A program made the position numbers and the translations under genes. Shown here one piece after another: positions 27,064 through 35,649 of a DNA stretch of 64,000 nucleotides. The first letter of the stretch is position 1, and every line of letters starts with the position of its first letter. The stretch is taken from contig CAWDDF010000005.1 of assembly GCA_963801035.1 (NCBI GenBank), forward strand, positions 124,001-188,000. Reading direction: 5' to 3'. Below the pieces are notes generated by a model that saw only the letters and a program-made list of their open reading frames with translations, had not been told where the DNA came from and did not search any database. Source of the DNA: JACCZX01 sp963801035 (GTDB lineage Bacteria; Pseudomonadota; Gammaproteobacteria; Burkholderiales; Burkholderiaceae_F).

Positions 27064-29142
27064 TCATGCGCCGACGCTACGCGGCCGGAATTCGCGAATT
27101 GCGCGCCGCAGCGCCCGGATATCAGCGCGCGCAACGCCTTCGGACGTGCGCGAATAGCGCATTCGCTCGATGCGCGAAAGCAGCTTGCGCGCGCGCTTGG
27201 CGTCGCGGGGCGCCAGCATACGTTTGCTGCGTGCATATAGCGCGCGCGGCCCCAAGTGCTGTTCGGTGCTGACACCGGCTCGATCAAGGCGATCGCGCAT
27301 CAATCGGAAAGCGTCTCCGAGTGGATCGCGCTGGGTGCGCGTGCGCAAAGAAAGTGCGGCCATCACCGAAAGCACAATCGTTACGAGAACCGCCATGACG
27401 AGCGCCAGGCTTTCCCAATTGGGCGTTAACCCGAGCAGACCGATCAGATCGCGCTGCCGCTCCTGCGAGTACGACAGCACCCACTGGTTCCACGAGTTTT
27501 GCACGGCTTCCCAATTGAACCGTATCGAGCGCACCCAGGTAAAACTGCTGCCCGCACCCGGCAGCACGATGCCTGCCTGCCGTGCGATTTCGTTCGCACC
27601 CTGATCGATGCGCATCGGCGCAACGATCGCGGTCGGATCGACGCGCACCCAGCCGCGGCCCTGGAGCCATACTTCTGACCACGCGTGCGCATCGGATTGC
27701 CGGATCGTCATGAAACCATCGACGGGATTGAGTTCGCCGCCCTGGTATCCGGTAACGACGCGCGCCGGAACGTCGAGCGCGCGCATCAGGAATACGAACG
27801 CCGATGCATAGTGTTCGCAATAGCCCTGCCGCGTGTCGAACAGAAAATCGTCGATCGAATTTCGTCCAAGCCGCGGCGGAGACAGCGTGTATTCATAGCC
27901 GCCGCGCCTGAGGTGCTCGAGTGTCGTGCGTACACGGTCGGCGTCGTTACCAGAGCGCGAGCGAATCTCCTCCGCCAGTTCCAACGTACGTGGGTTGTAG
28001 GTCGGCGGAAGATCGAGCCAATTTCGTCGTTCATTGGCGGTCGAGTCAGCGTTGTAGCGGTACGTCGTGTACGAACGCATCTCGTATCGGACGCGCTGGC
28101 GAACCAGGTCGTTCGTAACGATTCGCATATCGGGCGTCATGCGCGACGTAAATTCACCCGTCACCGGCAGGATTGCGGGTGCGTCAAGCGCAAACAGCCA
28201 GTCGCGGTTGTGCGGCTCGAGCGTTACCGTATAGGTGACTGCCGAACGCAAGTCACCTTGAATTGAAGGAAGTGCTGTATCGCCCGAGCGCTGCGATAAC
28301 GGCGTCCACGCGCGACCATTAAATGTCCCGAACACCGGACCACGCCAGTAAAGCTTGTCGTTACTCGGCGCTGCGCCGTCGAACTTTGCCCGAAAGGCGA
28401 TTTGGGGTGATTCGAGCAACTTACTGATCGTCCCGGGCGACATTGAGTTCGACAAGCCTGTATTCCCGGCCCCAGGATCGCCCGGCGTTCCCCACAACGG
28501 GCCCGAGATGCGGGGGAACAACACAAACAGCACGGCGGTCAATGGAACCGCTTTCAGCAGCGTCAATCCGACCATCTTGAATTTGCGCCCGGCGGGCAAG
28601 TCGGTTTCGTCAAGGTTCACGCTAATCAATACGAAGAACAAGGCGATCACCGCGAGGAGCGCCATCACTGCGACGTGGATTTCCTGTCCGTTGAGGAACT
28701 GCGTCAACAGAATAAAGAACGACAGAAAGATCACTACGAAAATGTCACGTCGCGCGCGCATTTCCAGCAACTTCAAAGCCATCAGCAGCAGCAGAAATGT
28801 GACGCCTGCCTGCTGGCCAACTAGCGTGCTGTATTGCAGATAGACCGCGGCACTGGCAGCGATCAACAGCGGAAACATCAGGAGACGGCTTGGTATCGGT
28901 CTCTGCGTCACCGTCAAGAACGCGCGCCAGACAAGCAGCAACATGAGGACCGCTGTGGCCCACCACACCAAATGCTCAAAGTGCGGAATGACGACGAAGG
29001 CCACCGCCAGCAAGAGCACCAGCATGTCGCGCCGCTCACGCGCCGCACTCGACACCTGCGGTGCAAACAGCAGCGTAGCCGGCGCGAAGAAACGAGCGAG
29101 CTTGGCGCGCAGCGTCAGGGCGGGTTGAGCGACGGCGGACAT
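27064..29142 (-). CDS. tgpA: TgpA-type transglutaminase-like membrane protein (DUF3488/DUF4129)
   Basis: 692 residues. The N-terminal ~190 residues contain a cluster of membrane segments (DMLVLLLAVAFVVIPHF and others; DUF3488). A periplasmic transglutaminase-like domain follows with a complete Cys-His-Asp triad: TRQGYCEHYASAFVFLMRAL, then QSDAHAWSEVWLQGRGWVRV and DPTA. Another membrane span (LALVMAVLVTIVLSVMAAL) and a cytoplasmic C-terminal domain end the protein. It sits downstream of the DUF58 and moxR genes. The same trio is known in Pseudomonas, where TgpA is essential; its substrate is unknown. Confidence 0.9.
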   Translation of the reverse strand: MSAVAQPALTLRAKLARFFAPATLLFAPQVSSAARERRDMLVLLLAVAFVVIPHFEHLVWWATAVLMLLLVWRAFLTVTQRPIPSRLLMFPLLIAASAAVYLQYSTLVGQQAGVTFLLLLMALKLLEMRARRDIFVVIFLSFFILLTQFLNGQEIHVAVMALLAVIALFFVLISVNLDETDLPAGRKFKMVGLTLLKAVPLTAVLFVLFPRISGPLWGTPGDPGAGNTGLSNSMSPGTISKLLESPQIAFRAKFDGAAPSNDKLYWRGPVFGTFNGRAWTPLSQRSGDTALPSIQGDLRSAVTYTVTLEPHNRDWLFALDAPAILPVTGEFTSRMTPDMRIVTNDLVRQRVRYEMRSYTTYRYNADSTANERRNWLDLPPTYNPRTLELAEEIRSRSGNDADRVRTTLEHLRRGGYEYTLSPPRLGRNSIDDFLFDTRQGYCEHYASAFVFLMRALDVPARVVTGYQGGELNPVDGFMTIRQSDAHAWSEVWLQGRGWVRVDPTAIVAPMRIDQGANEIARQAGIVLPGAGSSFTWVRSIRFNWEAVQNSWNQWVLSYSQERQRDLIGLLGLTPNWESLALVMAVLVTIVLSVMAALSLRTRTQRDPLGDAFRLMRDRLDRAGVSTEQHLGPRALYARSKRMLAPRDAKRARKLLSRIERMRYSRTSEGVARADIRALRRAIREFRPRSVGA

Positions 29143-29151
29143 GTGAGGGTG

Positions 29152-30174
29152 CTACCCGATGCAAAGAGCAAGTGCGGTCAGGCAATGCTCGCGATGCGCC
29201 GCGCCGCTGCCGATAAAGATCATCGCGTCGGGGAGCTTCAATCCATAGCGCATGTGCGAAGCATCGGCATCAAGCACCCAGCGTGTCAAGCGGGAGAGTC
29301 GCCCCTCGATACCGAGCACCTCTGGCAACTCCGCGTAGTCGAGCATCAATTCGCCGCCGCCGGTCGCCTCGAACTGCTTGACCGACAGTTCGTCGGAGCG
29401 CGCGGCGAGTTTCCACGCGATCATCTTTTGCGCATCGCCCGGCTGATAAGGGCGCACACCTGCAAAGTCATCGCCGCTGGATGCCATGCCGACTGCTTCG
29501 CCGACACCGGCGCCCGTGACCGGCAACGCGGGCGCATCGAACTCGGGCGCCGGATAGACCATTGCGGTCAACGCAGGCGTGAAGTACGCCCACGCACGCC
29601 ACAGCCCGAACGGATAGCGCGTCTCCAGCGTGATGCGCTGGGCGGGCAACCGACCCCTAAGTGGTGCGGGCAAAGGTACCGCGACGGGGCGCAAACCACG
29701 AGCCGGCAATTCGATCGTGATTGTCGGAAGCTCTCGCTCGCGCGGTGCCCTGCTGAAAAAGCGGCTGAAAGGGAGGCCGGGTTCCGAAGGCGTCGCAAAC
29801 GACAAGCGCAGCGCAAAGCGGTCGACGGTCGTGGGATTGGTCACGTTGATTTCGAAGGCAGCCACGTCACCGGCGTAGACCGGCTGGACCTGCACGCCAC
29901 GAATAACGATCTGTGCGAGGTTCGAATGTGTGTTGTGCATGCCAACGATTGCCATGCTGGCGACCAGAAACGTCAGCAGATAGCCAAGCTGCAGCATGTA
30001 GTTGATCGAACCGATCAGCAGGATCAGCGTCACGACGCCGAAGGCAAGCCCCGGTCGGGTGGGCAAGATATATACGCGGCGTCGGTCCAGAGTGACGTCG
30101 CCGGCCTCGGGCCCGTGTCGGCCAGCGATCCAGTCGGCGATCTTCACCACAACCGCGTTGGCGGCAATACTCAT
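29152..30174 (-). CDS. DUF58 domain membrane protein
   Basis: 340 residues from MSIAANAVVVKIADW, chosen because an upstream extension lacks coding character and is covered by the end of moxR. Two closely spaced N-terminal membrane spans (LAFGVVTLILLIGSINYML, LGYLLTFLVASMAIVGM) are followed by a beta domain and the DUF58 core (EFDAPALPVTGAGVG, DDFAGVRPYQPGDAQKMIAW). In the DUF58 family, the R.Y..GD...I.WK pattern is diagnostic. It is expected to work with MoxR and TgpA in a cell-envelope process. Confidence 0.9.
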   Translation of the reverse strand: MSIAANAVVVKIADWIAGRHGPEAGDVTLDRRRVYILPTRPGLAFGVVTLILLIGSINYMLQLGYLLTFLVASMAIVGMHNTHSNLAQIVIRGVQVQPVYAGDVAAFEINVTNPTTVDRFALRLSFATPSEPGLPFSRFFSRAPRERELPTITIELPARGLRPVAVPLPAPLRGRLPAQRITLETRYPFGLWRAWAYFTPALTAMVYPAPEFDAPALPVTGAGVGEAVGMASSGDDFAGVRPYQPGDAQKMIAWKLAARSDELSVKQFEATGGGELMLDYAELPEVLGIEGRLSRLTRWVLDADASHMRYGLKLPDAMIFIGSGAAHREHCLTALALCIG

Positions 30175-30182
30175 TTGGATTG

Positions 30183-31106
30183 CTAGGGTACCGGCACTGC
30201 GGCGATTAACTGCGACACCAGTTCCTTGCCGTGCAGCGCACGGCCGGTTTCTCGACTGGTTGCATGCAGACGGTGCCCCGCGACGCACGGCATGATGTTC
30301 TGTACGTCTTCCGGAATCACATGCTCGCGTCCGTCGAACCATGCCCAAGCGCGAGCCGCGGCAAGCAGCGCGAGGCCACCGCGCGGGCTCAACCCTTCTG
30401 CGTATTTGCCCGAAGCACGCGTATGTGCAATCAACGACTGTACGTAATCGAGCAGCGCGGCGGACACGTAGACTTTCTTCGCTTCGGCTTGAGCTGCCAG
30501 CAGATCGGCAGGGCGTGCCGTCGCGTCAAGCGACTTCAGCATGTCGCGCCGTGCTTCGCCGGACAACAAGGAACGCTCGGCCGCCCGGTCAGGGTAGCCC
30601 AGGCTGATGCACATCAGAAAACGATCGAGCTGCGACTCGGGCAGCGGGAACGTGCCGATCTGATGCAGTGGATTTTGAGTCGCAATCACGAAGAACGGAT
30701 TCGGCAGCGGACGCGATAACCCATCGATCGAGACCTGGCTTTCCTCCATCGCCTCGAGCAGTGCGCTTTGCGTTTTCGGGCTGGCGCGATTGATCTCGTC
30801 GGCGAGTAGAACTTCGGTAAAGATGGGCCCCGGGTGGAACACAAACTGCCCGCCGCTGCGTTCATAGACGGACACGCCGATCACGTCTGACGGCAGCAGA
30901 TCGCTCGTGAACTGGATGCGCCGAAACGGCAAGCCCATCGAGATGGCAATCGCGTGCGCCATCGTGGTTTTGCCGACACCGGGTGCGTCCTCGATCAGCA
31001 GATGGCCGCCGGCCAGTAGGCACGTCAGGCTTTGCCGGATCTGCAGCGTTTTGCCGACGATGATCTGGCCGATCTGCGTGGCAGTCGAACGAAACTTCTC
31101 TAACAT
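30183..31106 (-). CDS. MoxR-family AAA+ ATPase
   Basis: 307 residues. Walker A is DAPGVGKTTMAHAIA. Walker B is VLLADEINRASPKTQSALLE, which is the MoxR signature. ATQNPLHQIGTFPLPESQLDRF is the sensor 1/box VII region, followed by the lid domain (RASGKYAEGLSPRGGLALLAAARAWA). MoxR ATPases act as chaperone-like partners of DUF58/VWA proteins. It is the first gene of the moxR-DUF58-tgpA operon, 8 bp from the next gene. A divergent histone-deacetylase-like gene starts 27 bp away, so both promoters overlap. Confidence 0.93.
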   Translation of the reverse strand: MLEKFRSTATQIGQIIVGKTLQIRQSLTCLLAGGHLLIEDAPGVGKTTMAHAIAISMGLPFRRIQFTSDLLPSDVIGVSVYERSGGQFVFHPGPIFTEVLLADEINRASPKTQSALLEAMEESQVSIDGLSRPLPNPFFVIATQNPLHQIGTFPLPESQLDRFLMCISLGYPDRAAERSLLSGEARRDMLKSLDATARPADLLAAQAEAKKVYVSAALLDYVQSLIAHTRASGKYAEGLSPRGGLALLAAARAWAWFDGREHVIPEDVQNIMPCVAGHRLHATSRETGRALHGKELVSQLIAAVPVP

Positions 31107-31132
31107 GATGCCGTTAGGCTGGGAGACAGTGA

Positions 31133-32059
31133 ATGCAGCAGACGGGTTTGTTCACGCATCGGGATTGTTCGCAGCATGAGATGGGGTCGTGGCACCCGGA
31201 ATGCCCCGAGCGGCTCGCCGCAATTTCGGATCATCTGATCTCGACGGGCATCGCGCCGCACCTGAAGCATTTCGAAGCACCACTTGCGTCGACCGAAGCG
31301 TTGCAGCGTGCGCACAGCGCGGATTACGTTGCACGCTTGCAGTCTAGCGTACCAACCGAGGGCTACCGGCCACTCGATCCGGATACGTCGATGAACTCGC
31401 ACTCGCTGAACGCGGCGCTGCGCGCAGCGGGCGCGGTGGTTGATGCGGCCGATCGCGTAGCCAGCGGTGAAATCGCCAATGCGTTTTGCGCGGTGCGTCC
31501 ACCGGGCCACCATGCACGCAAATCCGCTGCGATGGGATTTTGCATCTTCAACAGCATTGCCGTCGGCGCACGACATGCGTCGGAAGCACTCGGCTTCGAA
31601 CGAGTCGCGATCATCGATTTCGATGTACATCATGGCAATGGAACCGAGGAAATTTTTGCGGACGATGAAAAGGTGCTGATGGCCAGCTTTTTCCAGCATC
31701 CGTTTTATCCGTACAGCGGCACAAGTAACCTCGCGAAAAACATGGTGAACGTGCCGCTTCCGGCCGGAACGAAGGGCGGCGTTGCAAGGCAAGTGGTCGA
31801 TGAAGTGTGGCTTCCGCGGCTCAACGAATTCGAGCCACAGATGATTTTCATCTCGGCCGGCTTCGACGCGCACCGTGAAGATGGCCTCGGCCAGATGGGA
31901 CTGGTCGAGGCGGATTACACGTACATCACTGAGCGACTGATGGAAGTCGCCGATAAGCATGCGGACGGGCGCATCGTCAGCTCTCTCGAGGGTGGCTACA
32001 ACTTGAGTGCGCTGGGCCGCAGCGCCGCTGCGCACGTCAAAGCGCTGTCACGCCTATGA
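31133..32059 (+). CDS. Histone deacetylase family protein (AcuC/HDAH-like)
   Basis: 308 residues. The Zn-dependent deacetylase fold is clear: WHPECPERLAAI at the start, RPPGHHARKSAAMGFCIFN with the catalytic His pair, and VAIIDFDVHHGNGTEEIF with the Zn ligands Asp and His. SAGFDAHREDGLGQM gives the third ligand Asp, and SLEGGYNL is near the end. Bacterial members deacetylate acyl-polyamines, acetoin-related enzymes or unknown substrates; none can be picked here. The stop overlaps the acyl-CoA ligase start by 4 bp (ATGA), so the two are coupled. Confidence 0.92.
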   Translation: MQQTGLFTHRDCSQHEMGSWHPECPERLAAISDHLISTGIAPHLKHFEAPLASTEALQRAHSADYVARLQSSVPTEGYRPLDPDTSMNSHSLNAALRAAGAVVDAADRVASGEIANAFCAVRPPGHHARKSAAMGFCIFNSIAVGARHASEALGFERVAIIDFDVHHGNGTEEIFADDEKVLMASFFQHPFYPYSGTSNLAKNMVNVPLPAGTKGGVARQVVDEVWLPRLNEFEPQMIFISAGFDAHREDGLGQMGLVEADYTYITERLMEVADKHADGRIVSSLEGGYNLSALGRSAAAHVKALSRL

Positions 32060-33711
32060 AGCCTGGCCTGTTCGACATTGGGCTCGAACGCAACGCGGCC
32101 AACTTTGCGCCGCTGTCGCCGCTGCCGTTTCTGCAGCGCTCCGCGACTGTGTTTCCGACGCTGCCTGCCGTCGTTCATGGCTACGGAAAAAGAGGGCAGC
32201 GGCTGACTTGGTCGGAGTTGTATCGCCGCTGCCGCATGCTCGCGTCTGCACTCGCGCAGCGTGGTATCGGATACGGCGACACAGTCGCCGTAATGTTGCC
32301 GAACACACCGGCGATGGTCGAGGCGCACTTTGGCATTCCGATGACTGGAGCGGTGCTGAACGCGCTGAACACGCGACTCGATGCAGCATCGATCGCATTT
32401 CAACTCAATCACGGCGAAGCGAAGGTCTTGATCACCGATCGGGAGTTTTCACCAACGATCCGGGCCGCGCTCAAGGATGTTGATAGAGAGCTGCTCGTGA
32501 TCGACGTGGATGATCCGGTCTACGACGGTCCCGGCGAACAGTGCGGTGTCCTCGACTATGAAACGTTTCTTGCTGAAGGCCGCGCGGATTACGTGTGGAC
32601 GGCGCCCGACGACGAATGGGACGCAATCTCGTTGAATTACACGTCGGGCACGACCGGCAATCCGAAGGGCGTCGTTTACTCGCACCGCGGTGCCTATACC
32701 AACGCAGTGTCGAACGTGCTTGTGTGGGCGATGCCGCCACATCCCGTTTACTTGTGGACGCTGCCGATGTTTCACTGCAATGGTTGGTGTTTCCCCTGGA
32801 CGATCGCCGCGATGGCGGGCACGAACGTTTGTCTGCGCAGAGTCGACGCACAGGCCATCTTTGATGCCATCCGAGAATACAAGGTGACCCACTACTGCGG
32901 AGCGCCGATCGTTCATTCGCTGCTGATCAGTGCGCCTGACGAAATGAAAAAGGGTATCTCTCACAAGGTCCACGCGATGGTGGCGGCGGCCGCTCCGCCC
33001 GCTTCAATGATCGAAGGAATGGATCGGATCGGCTTCGACCTGACGCACGTGTACGGATTGACGGAGACCTACGGCCCCGCCACCGTGTGCGCGAAGCAGC
33101 CGGAGTGGGCGACCCTCGATGTCGGCGAGCGCGCGATGAAAAACAGCCGCCAGGGGGTGCGCTCGACGCTTGAGGAAGCCGTCGCTGTCCTAGATTCCGA
33201 TTCGATGCAGCCCGTGCCGGCCGACGGCGAGACGATCGGCGAAATCATGTTTCGCGGAAACATCATGATGAAGGGCTATCTGAAGAACGACGCGGCGACC
33301 AATGAAGCCTTTCGCGGTGGCTGGTTTCATACCGGTGATTTAGCGGTCGTGCAGCCCGATGGTTATCTGCGCATCAAGGATCGCAGCAAGGACATCATCA
33401 TTTCCGGCGGCGAGAACATTTCTTCGATCGAAGTTGAGGATGCCTTGTACCGACATCCCAAAGTCATCGCCGCCGCGGTTGTGGCGCAGCCCGATCCGCG
33501 CTGGGGCGAGGTGCCATGTGCATTCGTCGAGCTCAAAGACGGCGCTTCACTGACCGAGCAAGAACTACAGCAGCATTGCCGCAAGCATCTGGCGGGGTTC
33601 AAAATGCCGAAGCGGATCGTCTTTGGCCCACTACCGAAGACATCGACCGGGAAAATCCAGAAGTTCTTGTTGCGCCAGCAGGCGAAGTCGACCGCGGCGA
33701 TTGACGTTTAG
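32056..33711 (+). CDS. Acyl-CoA synthetase (AMP-forming, medium/long-chain type)
   Basis: 551 residues of the ANL adenylating superfamily; activates a fatty acid to its CoA thioester through an acyl-AMP. The P-loop is NYTSGTTGNPKGVVYSHR, then VYGLTETYGPATVC (A5 motif), GWFHTGDLAVVQPDGYLRI (A7) and DRSKDIIISGGENISSIEVE (A8). The C-terminal catalytic Lys lies in PKTSTGKIQKFLLR. It is closest in architecture to FadD3/AlkK-like ligases with ~550 residues. It is co-transcribed with the crotonase gene that follows after 8 bp. Confidence 0.92.
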   Translation: MKPGLFDIGLERNAANFAPLSPLPFLQRSATVFPTLPAVVHGYGKRGQRLTWSELYRRCRMLASALAQRGIGYGDTVAVMLPNTPAMVEAHFGIPMTGAVLNALNTRLDAASIAFQLNHGEAKVLITDREFSPTIRAALKDVDRELLVIDVDDPVYDGPGEQCGVLDYETFLAEGRADYVWTAPDDEWDAISLNYTSGTTGNPKGVVYSHRGAYTNAVSNVLVWAMPPHPVYLWTLPMFHCNGWCFPWTIAAMAGTNVCLRRVDAQAIFDAIREYKVTHYCGAPIVHSLLISAPDEMKKGISHKVHAMVAAAAPPASMIEGMDRIGFDLTHVYGLTETYGPATVCAKQPEWATLDVGERAMKNSRQGVRSTLEEAVAVLDSDSMQPVPADGETIGEIMFRGNIMMKGYLKNDAATNEAFRGGWFHTGDLAVVQPDGYLRIKDRSKDIIISGGENISSIEVEDALYRHPKVIAAAVVAQPDPRWGEVPCAFVELKDGASLTEQELQQHCRKHLAGFKMPKRIVFGPLPKTSTGKIQKFLLRQQAKSTAAIDV

Positions 33712-33719
33712 GAGCAAGA

Positions 33720-34505
33720 ATGAACGCACCAGTAGCGGAACAGTATGTGTTGACGACACGCGATCAGCGCGGCGTCGCAACGCTGACGCTCAACCGTCCG
33801 CAGCAGTTCAACGCGCTGTCGCAGGAAATGATGGCGGCGTTGCAAACCGAACTCGAGACGCTCGCGAATGACGATTCGGTGCGAGTCGTCGTAATCGGCG
33901 CGCAGGGAAAGGCGTTTTGCCCCGGCCATGACCTAAAGCAGATGAAGGGCAATCCTTCGCTCGAGTACTACCAGGCACTGTTCTCGCAATGCACGAAACT
34001 GATGATGACGATCCAGCGCTTGCACGCGCCAGTGATCGCGCGCGTGCACGGCATCGCGACCGCGGCCGGATGTCAATTGGTTGCGATGTGCGACCTGGCG
34101 GTTGCATCGTCGGATGCGAAGTTTGCGGTTTCCGGTATCAACGTGGGCCTGTTCTGCTCGACCCCCGGCGTTGCATTGAGCCGCAACGTCGGACGCAAAC
34201 AGGCGTTCGAAATGCTGGTGACTGGCGACTTTATCGACGCTGAGACTGCGCGCGAACGCGGGCTCGTCAACCGTGTAGTGCCTGCTGACCAACTCGACGC
34301 CGAGGTCGACAACCTCGTCACATCGATCCTTTCCAAGCCCAGCGAAGCGCTCGCACTGGGTAAGGATCTTTTTTATCGTCAGCTCGAAACCGGTATCGAG
34401 GCTGCGTATCAGCTTGCAGGTCAGACGATGGCGTGCAACATGATCGATGACTCCGCGCAGGAAGGCGTGCAGGCGTTTATCGAAAAGCGCAAGCCGAAGT
34501 GGTAA
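33720..34505 (+). CDS. Enoyl-CoA hydratase/isomerase-family protein (ECHDC3-like, catalytic Glu missing)
   Basis: 261 residues of the crotonase fold. The CoA-binding and oxyanion parts are normal (KAFCPGHDLKQMKG; HGIATAAGCQLVAMCDLAVAS). Of the two catalytic glutamates of rat enoyl-CoA hydratase (Glu144 and Glu164), the first aligns with Gln in GCQLVAMC and the second with Gly in VSGINVGLFCSTPG. INVGLFCSTPGVALSRNV is the pattern of the ECHDC3 group. So true hydratase activity is doubtful; a thioester hydrolase or non-enzymatic role is possible. It is the third gene of the HDAC-ligase-crotonase operon. Confidence 0.88.
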   Translation: MNAPVAEQYVLTTRDQRGVATLTLNRPQQFNALSQEMMAALQTELETLANDDSVRVVVIGAQGKAFCPGHDLKQMKGNPSLEYYQALFSQCTKLMMTIQRLHAPVIARVHGIATAAGCQLVAMCDLAVASSDAKFAVSGINVGLFCSTPGVALSRNVGRKQAFEMLVTGDFIDAETARERGLVNRVVPADQLDAEVDNLVTSILSKPSEALALGKDLFYRQLETGIEAAYQLAGQTMACNMIDDSAQEGVQAFIEKRKPKW

Positions 34506-34506
34506 A

Positions 34507-35517
34507 TCAGCCCGCGCGCAGGTAGCGCGGCTCGGCGAAGATCGACGCCAGTTCGACGCGTTTGATTTCCGGGTGATCCGGTACTGCGTATAACACCGGC
34601 GCGATCAGTTCTTCAAACAATCCACGTAGGCTGCGCGCACCCGATTTGTACTCGACGGCCAGGTCGGCAATCTCCTCGAACGCGCGCTGTGCAACGACGA
34701 GATCGACACCCTGGACCTTCAAGATCGCCTGAAATTGCCGGTAGATACAGTTGCGCGGCTCGGTCATGATCCGGACCAGCATATCGCGCGACAGGTCGCG
34801 CAGTCGGGCAACGGTGGTGAGTCGTCCGCTGAATTCGGGTATCAGTCCGAATTCGACGAGGTCGGTCGGCTTGACGCGTTCATTCAGCCGCTCGAGCATG
34901 CGCCGGTTATCTTCTTCTGACGTTGCGACGAAGCCGAAGCCCTGGTTATTGGACATGATTGCATTCAGCCCAACAAACGCGCCGCCGCAGATGAACAGAA
35001 CGTGCGTCGTGTCCAAGTACTCGCCGCTCTCAAGGCGCACGGGCGCGCCTTCCATGATTTTCAGCAAGGCGTGCTGAACGCTTTCGCCAGACGGCCCTCG
35101 ATCCGACGCGGCCGAAGCCGTTTTTAACTTGTCGATCTCGTCAATGAACACGATGCCATGCTGGGTTCGTGTCACCTCGCCCTCAGCCTTGTCATGCAAA
35201 CGCTCGAGAATCGCCTGGATCTCATCGTTGACGTAACGCGACTGGGCGAGCGACGTGGCATCCGCTGTAACGAACGGAACCTTAAGTAGTCGCGCGAGCG
35301 ACTCGCACAACAGCGTCTTGCCGGTGCCGGTCGGACCCACGAGCAGAACGTTGCTCTTGGTGATCTCGAGTCCAGCGTCGCGTGACAGTGCGAGCTTCTT
35401 GTAGTGCGCATACACGGCGACCGCCAGTGTCTTTTTGGCTTCGTCCTGTCCGATGACGTACTGGTCCAGGTGACGCACGATCTCTCGCGGTGTCACGCGA
35501 GGATCCAGGGCATTCAT
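34507..35517 (-). CDS. Divergent ClpX-like AAA+ unfoldase without zinc-binding domain
   Basis: 336 residues from the second ATG; GAGGAG six bases before it decides against the first ATG at 35535. It is clearly a ClpX homologue: QYVIGQDEAKKTLAVAVYAH, Walker A GPTGTGKT (61-68), Walker B IVFIDEID (122-129), VLFICGGAFVGLN and DLVEFGLIPEFSGR. The N-terminal zinc-binding domain of true ClpX is absent. The pore loop GYVG reads RYVN (94-97). The RKH loop is replaced by a short segment around 160-166. The ClpP-docking IGF tripeptide region reads GFGF (193-196). It is therefore unlikely to be the housekeeping ClpX and may not use ClpP. Confidence 0.85.
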   Translation of the reverse strand: MNALDPRVTPREIVRHLDQYVIGQDEAKKTLAVAVYAHYKKLALSRDAGLEITKSNVLLVGPTGTGKTLLCESLARLLKVPFVTADATSLAQSRYVNDEIQAILERLHDKAEGEVTRTQHGIVFIDEIDKLKTASAASDRGPSGESVQHALLKIMEGAPVRLESGEYLDTTHVLFICGGAFVGLNAIMSNNQGFGFVATSEEDNRRMLERLNERVKPTDLVEFGLIPEFSGRLTTVARLRDLSRDMLVRIMTEPRNCIYRQFQAILKVQGVDLVVAQRAFEEIADLAVEYKSGARSLRGLFEELIAPVLYAVPDHPEIKRVELASIFAEPRYLRAG

Positions 35518-35649
35518 TTGACGCTCCTCGCTCATCGCTTCGCTGCATCGCTCGTTCTTACGTAGGAAGCCGAATCATGGCACCGCGCGTTCAGCGCCGC
35601 ACCCGAAGACTAGATCGGCAAACTGCGGTGGCCTGGCGCCGCCGCGGAG

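Noticed and set aside
28834..30186. 450-codon open frame on the + strand
   Set aside because: It is antisense to the tgpA and DUF58 genes, which have clear domains, and has no family resemblance. It is a GC-driven shadow.
31100..32035. 311-codon open frame on the - strand
   Set aside because: Antisense to the HDAC-like gene, whose Zn-binding motifs are complete.
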